This document shows positions 34,774 to 43,865 of a DNA stretch of 64,000 nt, in pieces. Position 1 is the first letter of the stretch; each line of letters opens with the position of its first letter. The notes below the pieces were generated by a model that made no database searches, had not been told where the DNA came from, and worked only from the letters and a program-made list of their open reading frames with translations. Origin of the DNA: Rhodocyclales bacterium (lineage in GTDB: Bacteria > Pseudomonadota > Gammaproteobacteria > Burkholderiales > Rhodocyclaceae). A program made the position numbers and the translations under genes. The stretch is taken from positions 62,001-126,000 of the forward strand of contig JACRLX010000037.1 of the NCBI GenBank assembly GCA_016235165.1, written 5' to 3'.

Positions 34774-36132
34774 TTGATTTCCGATTTGCTCAGCGATTCG
34801 TTTCGCACCACGGCACTCGGTGCCGCCATGAAGGGCGCCGGCCTGGCCGTGCGCTTCCTGCCCATACCGCAACCGACGATCCTGGTCGGGCCGGGCGCCA
34901 GCGCCAGGCTGGGACAGACCATCGCCGGCTTCGGCCACGGCAAGATCCTCATTGTCACCGACAGCGTCGTCTCCAAGCTGGGCCTGCTCAAAGACCTGAC
35001 GGATGCATTGACGGCGGGCGGCACGCAGTACGTGGTGTTCGATGCCATTACACCGGATGCGCCTATCCCGCTGATCGAGGACGGCATCGAGTTCTATTGC
35101 GCCAACGGCTGCGATGCCATCGTCGCGGTCGGCGGCGGGTCGTCGATGGATGCTTCGAAGGCGATTGCCGCGGCGGTCTCCAACCCCGGCAAGTCGCTGC
35201 GTGAACTGGCCGGCTATTTCAAGGGCCTGAGCACGCCGGTGAAGATCTACGCCGTGCCCACCACGGCCGGCACCGGGTCCGAGGTCACCGTGGCCGCGGT
35301 GATCTCCGACCCCGAGCGGCAGGCCAAGCTGGTGATCGTCGATACGCGCCTGGTGCCGAAGATGGCGGCGCTCGATCCCTGCCTGATGACCGGCCTGCCG
35401 CCACCCATTACCGCGGCGACCGGCATCGATGCGCTGACGCACGCCATCGAATCATTCATCGGCAAATGGGCCAACCCCTACACCGATGACATGGCCTTGT
35501 CGGCGGTGGGCCTGATTTTCGAGAACCTGCGTGTTGCATACTCCGACGGGACCAATCTTGCGGCGCGCGAAAAAATGGCGCTTGCCGCCACCTATGCCGG
35601 GCTGGCCTTCACGCGCGCCAATGTCGGTTACGTACATGCCATCGCGCACCAGTTCGGCGGCAAGTACCACACGCCCCATGGCCTGGCCAATGCCATCATG
35701 CTGCCCCTGGTGCTGAAATATTCGCTGCCGGCGGTTACCGAGCGGCTGGCGGTGCTGGCGGTGCGCGCCAAACTGGGCAAGGAAAGCGAAGGGGACGACG
35801 TCCTGGCGCAGAAATTCCTCGACGGGGTGGTGCAGCTCAATCGCGACCTCGGCATACCGAGCTTCCTTGCTGCGCTGAAGAAATCCGACATTCCGCAACT
35901 GGCCGAGGCCGCTTGCCGCGAGGCGCATACCGGCTACCCGGTACCGCGCTACATGACGCAGGCGCAGTGCGAGGACCTGATTCGCCAGGTGCTGCCGCCG
36001 GAGGCTGCGGCGAAAGCGCCGGAGGCCCCGCCGAAGAAGGCGGCCGCGGCAGCGACGAAGCCTGCGGCCGCATCCAGGAAGCCAGCAGCAAGTCCCAAGA
36101 AGCCGTCCCCGCGCGCGAAGAAGCCGGACTGA
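34774..36132 (+). CDS. Iron-containing alcohol dehydrogenase with basic C-terminal tail
   Basis: A 452-aa enzyme. GAGGAGG precedes TTG 34774, which I take as the start. The NAD(P)-binding VAVGGGSSMDASKA, AVPTTAGTGSEV, and the metal-site motifs TGIDALTHAIE and HAIAHQFGGKYHTPHG are all present. It should interconvert a (fatty) alcohol and aldehyde. The last 45 residues are a Lys/Ala/Pro-rich tail (KKAAAAATKPAAASRKPAAS) absent from ordinary family members and similar to the tails of the next two proteins. In the lipid locus it is the natural partner for the following acyl reductase. Confidence 0.88.
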   Translation: MISDLLSDSFRTTALGAAMKGAGLAVRFLPIPQPTILVGPGASARLGQTIAGFGHGKILIVTDSVVSKLGLLKDLTDALTAGGTQYVVFDAITPDAPIPLIEDGIEFYCANGCDAIVAVGGGSSMDASKAIAAAVSNPGKSLRELAGYFKGLSTPVKIYAVPTTAGTGSEVTVAAVISDPERQAKLVIVDTRLVPKMAALDPCLMTGLPPPITAATGIDALTHAIESFIGKWANPYTDDMALSAVGLIFENLRVAYSDGTNLAAREKMALAATYAGLAFTRANVGYVHAIAHQFGGKYHTPHGLANAIMLPLVLKYSLPAVTERLAVLAVRAKLGKESEGDDVLAQKFLDGVVQLNRDLGIPSFLAALKKSDIPQLAEAACREAHTGYPVPRYMTQAQCEDLIRQVLPPEAAAKAPEAPPKKAAAAATKPAAASRKPAASPKKPSPRAKKPD

Positions 36133-36191
36133 TGTCCAGTGTCGCCATGCAGCGCTGAAGGCGGTCAATCCAACAGACGAGGATCAATGTG

Positions 36192-38444
36192 ATGAAGAAA
36201 GTCGTGACGGTGACCCTGGGGTCGTCCAAGAAGGATTTCGAGTTCAAGACCAAATTCCTCGGCCAGGAATTCTCGGTGCGGCGCTTTGGTGCCGACAAGG
36301 ACAGCACCAAGGCCTGGGAAATGCTGCGCCGCCAGCAGGCCAATGCCAACGCCATTGCCCTCTCCGACATGCCCGACCACTACCATGTCGGCCTGCGCAC
36401 CATCATCAACAAGAAGTCGCAGCACCTGTTGCAGGTCGTGACACGCGTGCCGGTGACCACCGGCGCCAGCCTGCGCCGCTTGTTGCAGGTGCGTGCCGTG
36501 CGCCATGTGCAGAAGGAGCTGGGCAATTACTTCAACAACAACCTGGTCCTGTTCCTGTCGGGAATGCGCAACTACGACATGGCGGTTGCCTTGTCCGACT
36601 ACACCCGCAACCTGAGTTTTGCCGACCCGGTATTCCATGCGGCATCGCCGGTGCTGTTGGGGTCGCTGGATCAGCTCGAACTCTTCGCCAAGGGCAAGGA
36701 ACTGCTGCCCGACGTCGTGCCCGGCGACTTCCTGAAGTCCGTCCTCGGCACCCTGAAGAACAGGATCGTGGCCAATGCCGTGGCCAAATCGCATGTCATC
36801 GTCGGCACCTTCCGCGAAATTCAGGCCGTGGCATCGGGTCGAAACCTGGAAGGCAAGACGCTGATCACCTCGGCCGTGGATGACGAGGCCTTCGCCTTCT
36901 TTGCCAAACACAAGGTCAACCTGGCGGTGGATGTGACGCCCAAGCTATTCGACCAGGTGGTGGGCATCAGCACCATCACGGCCATGATCCTGGCGGCGAC
37001 GGGCAAGGCGGAATCCGAACTCACCGACCACGATTTCGAGGAGATCCTCCACGAGCTCGACATCAAGCCGCGCCTGATCCATCCGACGGGAAATTTCCGC
37101 AACATCCGCCGCTTCGCCTTTGTTGTCCATCCGCTGAGCCAGGAGTACATCAAGAAGGGCTTCCCGCTGCCCAAGGGCACGCCCAGGTTCATCATGGACA
37201 AGGTGGAGACGCTCGCCGCCTACATGCCGCCGATGGTGTATTGCAAGATGAGCAACATCGTCTCGCCCACCGGCGCCGAGGCCGAGGGCTGGCTGATTTC
37301 CGTCGGCGGTACGCCCAAGGAAATGCTCTCCCACAGCCCGGAGTTCACCTATCGGCGCCTGCTCCACGCGGCCAAGATCGCGGAAGGCCTGGGGGCGCAG
37401 ATCATGGGTCTCGGCGCCTTCACCAAGGTGGTCGGCGATGCGGGAGTCACCGTGGCACGCCGCGCCGACATTCCGATCACCACCGGCAACAGCTATTCGG
37501 CCTCGGGCGCGCTGTGGGCGGCGGCCGACGCCATGCGCCGCATGGGCCTGATCAAGGTGAGCAAGGAGTCGAAACGGGTGCCGGCCAAGACCATGGTGAT
37601 CGGCGCCACGGGCTCCATCGGCTCGGTCAGCGCGCGCCTGCTGGCGATGGCCTTCGACGAGGTCGTGATCGCCGGTCGCGACATGAAGAAGCTCAACGAG
37701 CTGCGCGATTCGATCCTGCAGGATACGCCGGACGCCAAGGTCATTTCCTCGACCGACTATGACAGCCTGCTGGCCGACATGGACATGATCGTCACCTCGA
37801 CCTCGGGCGCCGGCAAGAAGATTCTCGACATCACCAAGGTCAAGCCGGGCTGCGTGATCACCGACGTCGCACGTCCGCTCGACTTGCCGCCCGCGGAAGT
37901 CGCCAAGCGGCCCGACGTGCTGGTGATCGAATCCGGCGAGATCGAACTGCCAACCCCGGTCAGGGGCATGAAGTCGATCGGCCTGCCGAAGAACGTGATC
38001 TACGCCTGCCTCGCCGAAACCATCGTGCTGGCGCTGGAAGGCCGCTTCGAGGTGTTCACCATCGGCCGCGATACCGAGTGGGAGAAGGTCAAGGAGATCT
38101 ACAAGCTTGGCCTCAAGCACGGCATGAAGCTGGCGGCGATTTCCGGGGTCAAGGGTGTTTATTCCGACGAAGACATTGCCAAGGTGGTGACCTTGGCGAA
38201 GAAGGCGCGGCGCACCTGGAAGGGCGGGAGCGATGCCGCCCCGGCCAAGGCGGCTCCGGGGAGGGGCGCGAAGAAGCCAGGAGCTGCCGAGAAGCCTGTC
38301 GCGGCGAAGGCCACAGCGAAGAAGGCGGCGCCAGCCAAGACCTCTGCCAAAGCTGTCGCGAAGGCAAGCAAGCCTGCCGCGACGAAGGCCCCGGCCGGCA
38401 AGGCTGCGGCAAAGCCGGCCGCGAAGAAAAAGACAGGGGCATAA
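36192..38444 (+). CDS. AAR-like acyl reductase with N-terminal extension and basic tail
   Basis: A 750-aa protein. From about residue 300 to 680 it follows the layout of cyanobacterial acyl-ACP reductase: a helical domain (EFTYRRLLHAAKIAEGLGAQ, GLGAFTKVVGDAG, TTGNSYSASGAL), a Rossmann domain with GATGSIGS (471-478), and a cysteine in KPGCVITDVA (Cys554) where AAR has its catalytic cysteine. It would reduce acyl-ACP or acyl-CoA to aldehyde. Residues 1-290 have no counterpart in AAR. The last 70 residues are Lys/Ala-rich and histone-H1-like. The alcohol dehydrogenase is 59 bp upstream. Confidence 0.7.
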   Translation: MKKVVTVTLGSSKKDFEFKTKFLGQEFSVRRFGADKDSTKAWEMLRRQQANANAIALSDMPDHYHVGLRTIINKKSQHLLQVVTRVPVTTGASLRRLLQVRAVRHVQKELGNYFNNNLVLFLSGMRNYDMAVALSDYTRNLSFADPVFHAASPVLLGSLDQLELFAKGKELLPDVVPGDFLKSVLGTLKNRIVANAVAKSHVIVGTFREIQAVASGRNLEGKTLITSAVDDEAFAFFAKHKVNLAVDVTPKLFDQVVGISTITAMILAATGKAESELTDHDFEEILHELDIKPRLIHPTGNFRNIRRFAFVVHPLSQEYIKKGFPLPKGTPRFIMDKVETLAAYMPPMVYCKMSNIVSPTGAEAEGWLISVGGTPKEMLSHSPEFTYRRLLHAAKIAEGLGAQIMGLGAFTKVVGDAGVTVARRADIPITTGNSYSASGALWAAADAMRRMGLIKVSKESKRVPAKTMVIGATGSIGSVSARLLAMAFDEVVIAGRDMKKLNELRDSILQDTPDAKVISSTDYDSLLADMDMIVTSTSGAGKKILDITKVKPGCVITDVARPLDLPPAEVAKRPDVLVIESGEIELPTPVRGMKSIGLPKNVIYACLAETIVLALEGRFEVFTIGRDTEWEKVKEIYKLGLKHGMKLAAISGVKGVYSDEDIAKVVTLAKKARRTWKGGSDAAPAKAAPGRGAKKPGAAEKPVAAKATAKKAAPAKTSAKAVAKASKPAATKAPAGKAAAKPAAKKKTGA

Positions 38445-38619
38445 CCCCGGACGTTCTCCGCGCCGCTGCAAGCCGCCCGCACGGAGGGCGACCGCCCCCG
38501 GTCATTAGTGTGCTTTCTCTAATCCCGGTCGCTAGACTTCCTCGCGTAGGCAAGCGTCGGCGCCGGGATAGTGCGGCGTGACGACAGAGACAAGTCATAC
38601 CTCAACTTTGGAGATCGAA

Positions 38620-39126
38620 ATGGTCAAGAAACTCGTAGTCAAGAAACTCAAGTCCGTCGCCATGGACAGCCAGCTTTCCGCAACCATCCGCGATTCGGCG
38701 GAGCAGATCTGGCTTGCCGGTCTTGGCGCGTTTGCCAAGGCCCAGGAGGAAGGCACCAAGGTATTCGATGCCCTGATCCGCGAGGGCGAGGCGATCCAGA
38801 AGAAGACCCGCAAGGTGACCGAGGACAAGGTGACCGAAATGGCGGCCAAGGCCACGGGTACCTGGGACAAGCTGGAGCAGGTGTTCGAAGGGCGTGTCGC
38901 GCGTGCCCTGAACAGCCTTGGCGTACCGACCAAGGCCGATGTCGCCGCGCTGTCGAAGCGCGTCGCCGAGCTCAAGGCCGAAGTGGAAAAGCTCAACGGA
39001 GCCGCGACCCGCGCCGCCAAACCCAAGGCTGCGCCGGCGCGCAAACCCGCCGCCACGGTCGCCAAGGTCGCCAAGGTCGCCAAAGTTGTCAAGCCGGCCA
39101 AGCCGGAACACAAGGCCGCTGCCTGA
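38620..39126 (+). CDS. Phasin of the PhaI/PhaF type with basic tail
   Basis: A 168-aa protein. The phasin domain (about 15-125) has the typical IRDSAEQIWLAGLGAFAKAQ, EGTKVFDALIREGE and a coiled coil ending DVAALSKRVAELKAEVEKL. The C-terminal 40 residues are a Lys/Ala/Pro repeat (KVAKVAKVVKPAKP) as in PhaF, which binds both granules and DNA. GGAG lies 6 nt before ATG 38620. It coats storage granules and may tether them to the nucleoid. Confidence 0.9.
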   Translation: MVKKLVVKKLKSVAMDSQLSATIRDSAEQIWLAGLGAFAKAQEEGTKVFDALIREGEAIQKKTRKVTEDKVTEMAAKATGTWDKLEQVFEGRVARALNSLGVPTKADVAALSKRVAELKAEVEKLNGAATRAAKPKAAPARKPAATVAKVAKVAKVVKPAKPEHKAAA

Positions 39127-39173
39127 GTGCCCTCCCTTGAAACGCCCGGGATCACGGGTGGGGAGGCATCACG

Positions 39174-40418
39174 ATGAACCGTAGCCGGCAGCAGCGGCGG
39201 GCGATTGCGCTGGCGGGCGGGGGCCCGCTCGGCGCGATCTACGAGGTCGGCGCTTTGATGGCGCTCTCGGAGGCCTTGGACGGCTTCGACTTCAACGACC
39301 TCGATGCCTACGTCGGCGTCAGCGCCGGTGGCTTCATTGCCGCCGGCCTGGCCAGCGGCCTGAGTCCGGCCTACCTGTACCGGATGTTCATCGACGGCGA
39401 GGAGGCCGAGCTTCCCTTCGAGCCGGAACTGCTGTTGCGACCGGCCCTGCGCGAGTTCGCCTTGCGTGCCGGCAGCGTCCCCGGCCTGCTTGCCGATGCC
39501 CTGCGCGAGTTGTTGCGCAATCCGCTGCGGCCCGATCCGATGGCATCCTTTGCCCGCCTGGCACGGGCGATTCCGGCTGGTTTGTTCGACAGCGAGGGCA
39601 TCGACGAATTGCTCGTGCGGCTGTTGGCACGGATCGGCATCGCCAATGACTTCCGGCGCTTGCCGCGACGCCTCTATCTGGTCGCGACCGAACTCGATTC
39701 GGGCCGCTCGGTGGTCTTCGGCACGCCGGGCTTCGACCGTGTGCCGGTGTCGCGCGCGGTGCAGGCCAGCGCAGCCCTGCCCGGCTTGTTTCCGCCGGTC
39801 AACATCGGCGGCCACTGGTATGTCGATGGCGCGCTGAAGAAGACGCTGCATGCCTCGGTGGCGCTGAAGGAGGGCGCACGCCTGGTGTTCTGCATCAATC
39901 CGCTGGTGCCCTTCGATGCCCAACTGGCGGTGAGCGAACGTCACATGCCGCATCGCCACTTGGTCGATGGCGGGCTGCCGGCGGTGCTGGCGCAGACCTT
40001 CCGCGCCATCATCCATTCGCGCATGAAGACCGGGCTGGCCAAGTACGAGATCGAATACCGCGACGCCGACGTGATTCTGTTCGAGCCACGCAGCGACGAC
40101 GCCGACATGTTCTTCAGCAACGTTTTCAGCTATGCCGACCGCAAGCGCCTGGCGCTGCTCGCCTATCGCCGCACGCGCGAAGAGCTGTTGCGCCGCCACG
40201 ACGAGCTGGCGCCCAAGCTCGCCCGCCACGGTGTGAGCATCAACCGCACCGTGCTTGAAATGCCCCATGGCGTTCCTGCGCGGCGCGTGGTCAGCCTCGC
40301 CCATAGACGCGCCGGCGCGATCGGTCGCGCCGCGCTCGACCTGTCGGATACGCTCGACGACCTCGCGCGTGCCCTGCGGCGGCGTGCGCATCCCGGGGCC
40401 AACCGGGCCGCGGCCTGA
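39174..40418 (+). CDS. Patatin-like phospholipase/lipase
   Basis: A 414-aa protein with the patatin catalytic set: oxyanion loop ALAGGGPLGAIYEVG, nucleophile elbow GVSAGGF and the aspartate in WYVDGALKKTLHAS. The C-terminal 150 residues are basic and helical. It would release fatty acids from membrane or stored lipid. It lies 47 bp after the phasin with a GGGAGG Shine-Dalgarno sequence, so it is probably part of the same transcript. Confidence 0.85.
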   Translation: MNRSRQQRRAIALAGGGPLGAIYEVGALMALSEALDGFDFNDLDAYVGVSAGGFIAAGLASGLSPAYLYRMFIDGEEAELPFEPELLLRPALREFALRAGSVPGLLADALRELLRNPLRPDPMASFARLARAIPAGLFDSEGIDELLVRLLARIGIANDFRRLPRRLYLVATELDSGRSVVFGTPGFDRVPVSRAVQASAALPGLFPPVNIGGHWYVDGALKKTLHASVALKEGARLVFCINPLVPFDAQLAVSERHMPHRHLVDGGLPAVLAQTFRAIIHSRMKTGLAKYEIEYRDADVILFEPRSDDADMFFSNVFSYADRKRLALLAYRRTREELLRRHDELAPKLARHGVSINRTVLEMPHGVPARRVVSLAHRRAGAIGRAALDLSDTLDDLARALRRRAHPGANRAAA

Positions 40419-40484
40419 GCGATGGTTCGCCGTGCGCGCTGATGCATCTGCTATGCTCGCCCCATACTGATCGAGTTCGACGCG

Positions 40485-41132
40485 ATGGAACGAAAGCCCA
40501 AGCGCCGCACGCGCGAGCGCATCCTGGAAACTTCGCTGCAGCTGTTCAACGACTTCGGCGAACCGAACGTCACGACGCAGCTGATCTCCGACGAGATGGG
40601 CATCAGCCCGGGCAACCTCTACTACCATTTCCACAACAAGGACGAGATCATCGAGTCGCTGTTCGCCGACTTCGAGCGCGACATCGAGGACACCCTGGCC
40701 GCGCCGACGCGGCGCGCGCCCAACGTCGAGGACATCTGGCTGTTCCTGCACCTGATCTTCGAGGCGATCTGGAAGTTCCGCTTCCTCTACCGCGACATCA
40801 ACGAGCTGCTGTCGCGCAACCGCCTGCTGGAAACCCACTTCAAGCGCATCGTGGCGCGCAAGGTGAATACGGCGACGGCGATCTGCAGGGGCCTGGTGGC
40901 AACCGGCGACATGCGCGCGACTCCGGCCGAGATCCAGGCCCTGGCCGTGAATATGACGGTGGTGGCGACCTACTGGCTGTCCTACGAGTTCGTCAGCGAC
41001 CCGCGGCGGAAGATCGACGGCAACAGCCTGTCGCGCGGGGCCTTCCAGGTCATGGCGCTGGCCGCGCCCTACCTGGTGGGTCGCTCGCGCAAGTTGTTCG
41101 AGGAAGTCTCGAAGAATTACCTGACGGATTGA
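40485..41132 (+). CDS. TetR-family regulator
   Basis: A 215-aa protein with an N-terminal HTH (TRERILETSLQLFNDFGEPN then TTQLISDEMGISPGNLYYHFHNKDEII), the TetR signature, and a C-terminal ligand domain of the TetR_C_33-like type found in regulators of lipid genes. The ligand may be an acyl-CoA. It is encoded between the patatin and the TPR gene and is a candidate regulator of the locus. Confidence 0.9.
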   Translation: MERKPKRRTRERILETSLQLFNDFGEPNVTTQLISDEMGISPGNLYYHFHNKDEIIESLFADFERDIEDTLAAPTRRAPNVEDIWLFLHLIFEAIWKFRFLYRDINELLSRNRLLETHFKRIVARKVNTATAICRGLVATGDMRATPAEIQALAVNMTVVATYWLSYEFVSDPRRKIDGNSLSRGAFQVMALAAPYLVGRSRKLFEEVSKNYLTD

Positions 41133-41139
41133 GAACGCC

Positions 41140-41937
41140 ATGAGTCGCAGCCACGGCAAGGCGGCGTGGAGGAAGTTCCCGCACGCCGGCAAGTCCTTCC
41201 TTTACGCTGGTACCGCCCTCAAGAAGAATTGGGAACGCCTGCATTGCGGGGACAGGGAAGCCTTTCCCGACCATCCCGCCGTGCAGGAGGCGTGGCGCCT
41301 CTACCACCACGGCGAGTTCCAGGCTGCCTGCGAGGCGGGCCTGGCCGTCGGGCTGGATGGCTACAACGCCGCCAACAAGGCCGCCATGATCCATGCCACT
41401 TACCTGGAAGACGACGGACGCCGCAAGCTCGAATTCTTCCAGGCGATTGCCGCGCGCTGCGACGAGTTGCAGCAGGCGCAGCCGAGGAATGTCAATGGCC
41501 ACTACTTCCAGGCCTACGCACTCGGCCGCTACAGCCAGGGCATTTCGGTGCTCAAGGCTATGACGGACGGTCTCGGCGGACGCATCAAGTCGGCGCTGGA
41601 AGCCAGCCTGCGCCTCGACCCGAAACATGCCGAGGCGCATATCGCGCTGGGTGCCTACCATGCCGAGGTGGTGGACAAGATGGGCGCCATGGTGGCCAAG
41701 CTCACCTACGGTGCAAGCAAGGAGACCGCGGTAAAGCACTTCGACGCCGCGTTGAAACTGATCCCGGATTCGGCGATCGCGCGCATCGAGTATGCCAACG
41801 CGCTGGTCCTGTTGTTCGGCGACCAGCGCATGGACGACGCCATCGGTCTTTATGAAAAGGCAGCCGCGGCGACACCAGTCGAGGCCATGGAAAAGCTCGA
41901 CGTCGAGCTGGCGAAGTCGGAACTGGAAGAGGAGTAG
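41140..41937 (+). CDS. TPR-like protein
   Basis: A 265-aa soluble protein with TPR-type repeats, for example GHYFQAYALGRYSQGISVLK, IKSALEASLRLDPKHAEAH and VKHFDAALKLIPDSAIARIEY plus GLYEKAAAATPVEAME. There is no signal peptide. It lies 7 bp after the TetR gene. TPR proteins mediate protein contacts; here it may organise granule proteins, but that is only context. Confidence 0.75.
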   Translation: MSRSHGKAAWRKFPHAGKSFLYAGTALKKNWERLHCGDREAFPDHPAVQEAWRLYHHGEFQAACEAGLAVGLDGYNAANKAAMIHATYLEDDGRRKLEFFQAIAARCDELQQAQPRNVNGHYFQAYALGRYSQGISVLKAMTDGLGGRIKSALEASLRLDPKHAEAHIALGAYHAEVVDKMGAMVAKLTYGASKETAVKHFDAALKLIPDSAIARIEYANALVLLFGDQRMDDAIGLYEKAAAATPVEAMEKLDVELAKSELEEE

Positions 41938-41940
41938 CCT

Positions 41941-43488
41941 TCAGGCCGGCTTGCGGAATCGCTTGGGGATGCGTCGTGGCGTAGCCGGTTTGCGCTTCAC
42001 CGGCTTGCGCGACGCCGCTTCAGGTATTCCCGTGATGCGGCGGCCGAACAGCTTTTCCTCGGCCAGCAGCGGGTCGAGCGGCCGATCCCATTCCAGCATC
42101 AGCAGTGCCAGCAGCATTTTCTCGAATTCGGCGGCGAACAGCGGTGTCACCGCCTCCGGGTCGGGGATGAAATGCCGGTCGGCGATCAGGCTGAACTGCA
42201 CCGCGTCGTTGTAGCTGAGGATGGAGACGCCGACGCCGATGTCGCCCGACTGCGGCACCCAGAACATGCACTGGTCGAGGCGCTTGCCGGCCAGGTAGAG
42301 CGGTTGCTTCGGCCCCGGCACGTTGGTCATCACCGCGCTGGCCTTGGCCGCCAGCATGTCGAGAAAAGCTTGCTGCGCCAGCTTCGGCGCCAGACCAACC
42401 GCGGCAAGGACCCCCAGGGTCAGGGGCGGTTGGAGGGAATGCTTCAGCTCGTTCATGCGCTCGCGGACCAGGAACAGTCGCGCGAAGGGATTGGCTTCCC
42501 AGATAGGCAGCGAAAGCGTGACAAGGCCGAAGCGGTTGCCCAGCGTGCCTTCGTCCCTGCCTGAGCGCAGGTTGACCGGTACCATGGCACGTATCTCGAC
42601 GCCATCCACCGTTTCCCCCTTCTGCTGGAGGTAGGCGCGAAAGGCGCCGGCCACGGCGGACAGCAGCACGTCATTGACCGAGCAGCCCAAAGCCTTGCCC
42701 AGGGCCTTGATTTCGCCGAGGGGCATCGGCTCGGCCCAGGCCACGCGCTTCACGGTGCCGGTGTGGCCCTTCAGGCTGGTCGGCGAATCGGGCGGCATCG
42801 CCAGCAGCTTGGCGAGTTCGGCGAGCAGGCCGATACCGTATTGGCCATAGGTTTGCAGGCGGTCCGGATCCTGTGCCAAGGTCATCGCCTGGTGGCCCAG
42901 GTCGCTGCCGGCATGGACTGCCGAACCCAGTGTCTCGACCAGGGTTTCGATCAGGCCGCGCGAGGGCTCGTCGGCATCGAACTCGTCGTCCTCGCTTGTC
43001 GGAGGCGCTTCCCCAAGGGCTACATCCGGCGATTCGTCGGTGAGCGAAAGGACAACGCCGACCAGCGCTATGCCGTCGGCAATGCTGTGGTGGATGCGTA
43101 CCACCATGGCCGAGCCGCCTTCGTAATCCTCGATCAGATCGAAGCGCCACAGGGGCTTGCCTGCGTTCAGGGGTTGTACCGCCAGTTCGCTCGCCAGTGC
43201 CTGCAAGGCCGCCTTGCCGGAGCCCTTGGGCAGCGCTCGGCGGCGCAGGTGGGCATCGAGGTCGAAATCGGGATCGTCTTCCCAGAAGGCGCCGGCGACT
43301 TCCTGCACCGCGCACTGGCGGAAGCGCCGATAGCGGCCTACCAGGCGTGCGGCGACGGTGTTGCGCAGGCGCGCGAAATCCATGCGCTCGGCGAAGACCA
43401 TGACGCCGACTATCATCATCAGGTTGGTCGGCCGATCCATGCGCAGCCAGGCCGTATCCACGGCGGACATCTTCTCGCGTCGGGGCAT
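41941..43488 (-). CDS. Wax ester synthase / diacylglycerol acyltransferase
   Basis: A 515-aa WS/DGAT protein that esterifies acyl-CoA with a fatty alcohol or diacylglycerol. The start MSAVDTAWLRMDRPTNLMMI, the catalytic HHSIADG (HHxxxDG) motif, PLNAGKPLWRFDLIEDY, and the C-terminal ND-containing ILSYNDAVQFSLIADRHFIPD are diagnostic. The C-terminus is a basic proline-rich tail (RKPVKRKPATPRRIPKRF). It converges with the TPR gene 3 bp away and is divergent from the acyl-CoA-binding protein gene. Confidence 0.93.
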   Translation of the reverse strand: MPRREKMSAVDTAWLRMDRPTNLMMIVGVMVFAERMDFARLRNTVAARLVGRYRRFRQCAVQEVAGAFWEDDPDFDLDAHLRRRALPKGSGKAALQALASELAVQPLNAGKPLWRFDLIEDYEGGSAMVVRIHHSIADGIALVGVVLSLTDESPDVALGEAPPTSEDDEFDADEPSRGLIETLVETLGSAVHAGSDLGHQAMTLAQDPDRLQTYGQYGIGLLAELAKLLAMPPDSPTSLKGHTGTVKRVAWAEPMPLGEIKALGKALGCSVNDVLLSAVAGAFRAYLQQKGETVDGVEIRAMVPVNLRSGRDEGTLGNRFGLVTLSLPIWEANPFARLFLVRERMNELKHSLQPPLTLGVLAAVGLAPKLAQQAFLDMLAAKASAVMTNVPGPKQPLYLAGKRLDQCMFWVPQSGDIGVGVSILSYNDAVQFSLIADRHFIPDPEAVTPLFAAEFEKMLLALLMLEWDRPLDPLLAEEKLFGRRITGIPEAASRKPVKRKPATPRRIPKRFRKPA

Positions 43489-43570
43489 TCAGGCATTCCC
43501 TAAATATTGAAGCCATATAATAGTCCAGCCCATTCCGGGCGACCATTCCTTCCTTTACGGTGACGACGAC

Positions 43571-43828
43571 ATGAGCAATCTCAAGAAGAAGTTCGAAGCG
43601 GCGGCGGCCGATTCCAAGAAGCTCTCCGAGCGCCCCTCCAACGACGTGCTGTTGCAGCTGTATGCGCTTTACAAGCAGGGTAGCGAGGGCGATGTCGAAG
43701 GCAAGCGTCCGGGCTTTACCGACATGGTCGGTCGCGCCAAGTATGACGCCTGGGCGGCGGTCAAGGGCACGGACGCCGAGGATGCGATGCAGCAATACAT
43801 CGACTTGGTGAAGTCGCTGAAAGGCTGA
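43571..43828 (+). CDS. Acyl-CoA-binding protein
   Basis: An 85-aa ACBP with LKKKFEAAAADSKKL, the central LQLYALYKQGSEGDV and KYDAWAAVKGTDAEDAMQQY motifs, the usual length for the family. It holds long-chain acyl-CoA in the cytoplasm and hands it to enzymes. Being divergent from the WS/DGAT gene with an 82-bp shared gap, it probably supplies that enzyme. Confidence 0.95.
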   Translation: MSNLKKKFEAAAADSKKLSERPSNDVLLQLYALYKQGSEGDVEGKRPGFTDMVGRAKYDAWAAVKGTDAEDAMQQYIDLVKSLKG

Positions 43829-43831
43829 ATC

Positions 43832-43855
43832 GCCGTGCCGCCAGCGCCGACTTTC
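43832..43855 (+). repeat. Dispersed 24-bp repeat, copy 4
   Basis: GTGCCGCCAGCGCCGACTTT with four more matching bases is identical to the copy inside cobT (25970-25993). It fills the gap between the stop of the ACBP gene and the end of the convergent gene. Confidence 0.65.
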
Positions 43856-43865
43856 GACCAGACGC

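Noticed and set aside
38595-41192. 865-codon minus-strand frame opposite phasin, patatin and TetR genes
   Set aside because: Spans three well-supported plus-strand genes and has no recognisable motif.
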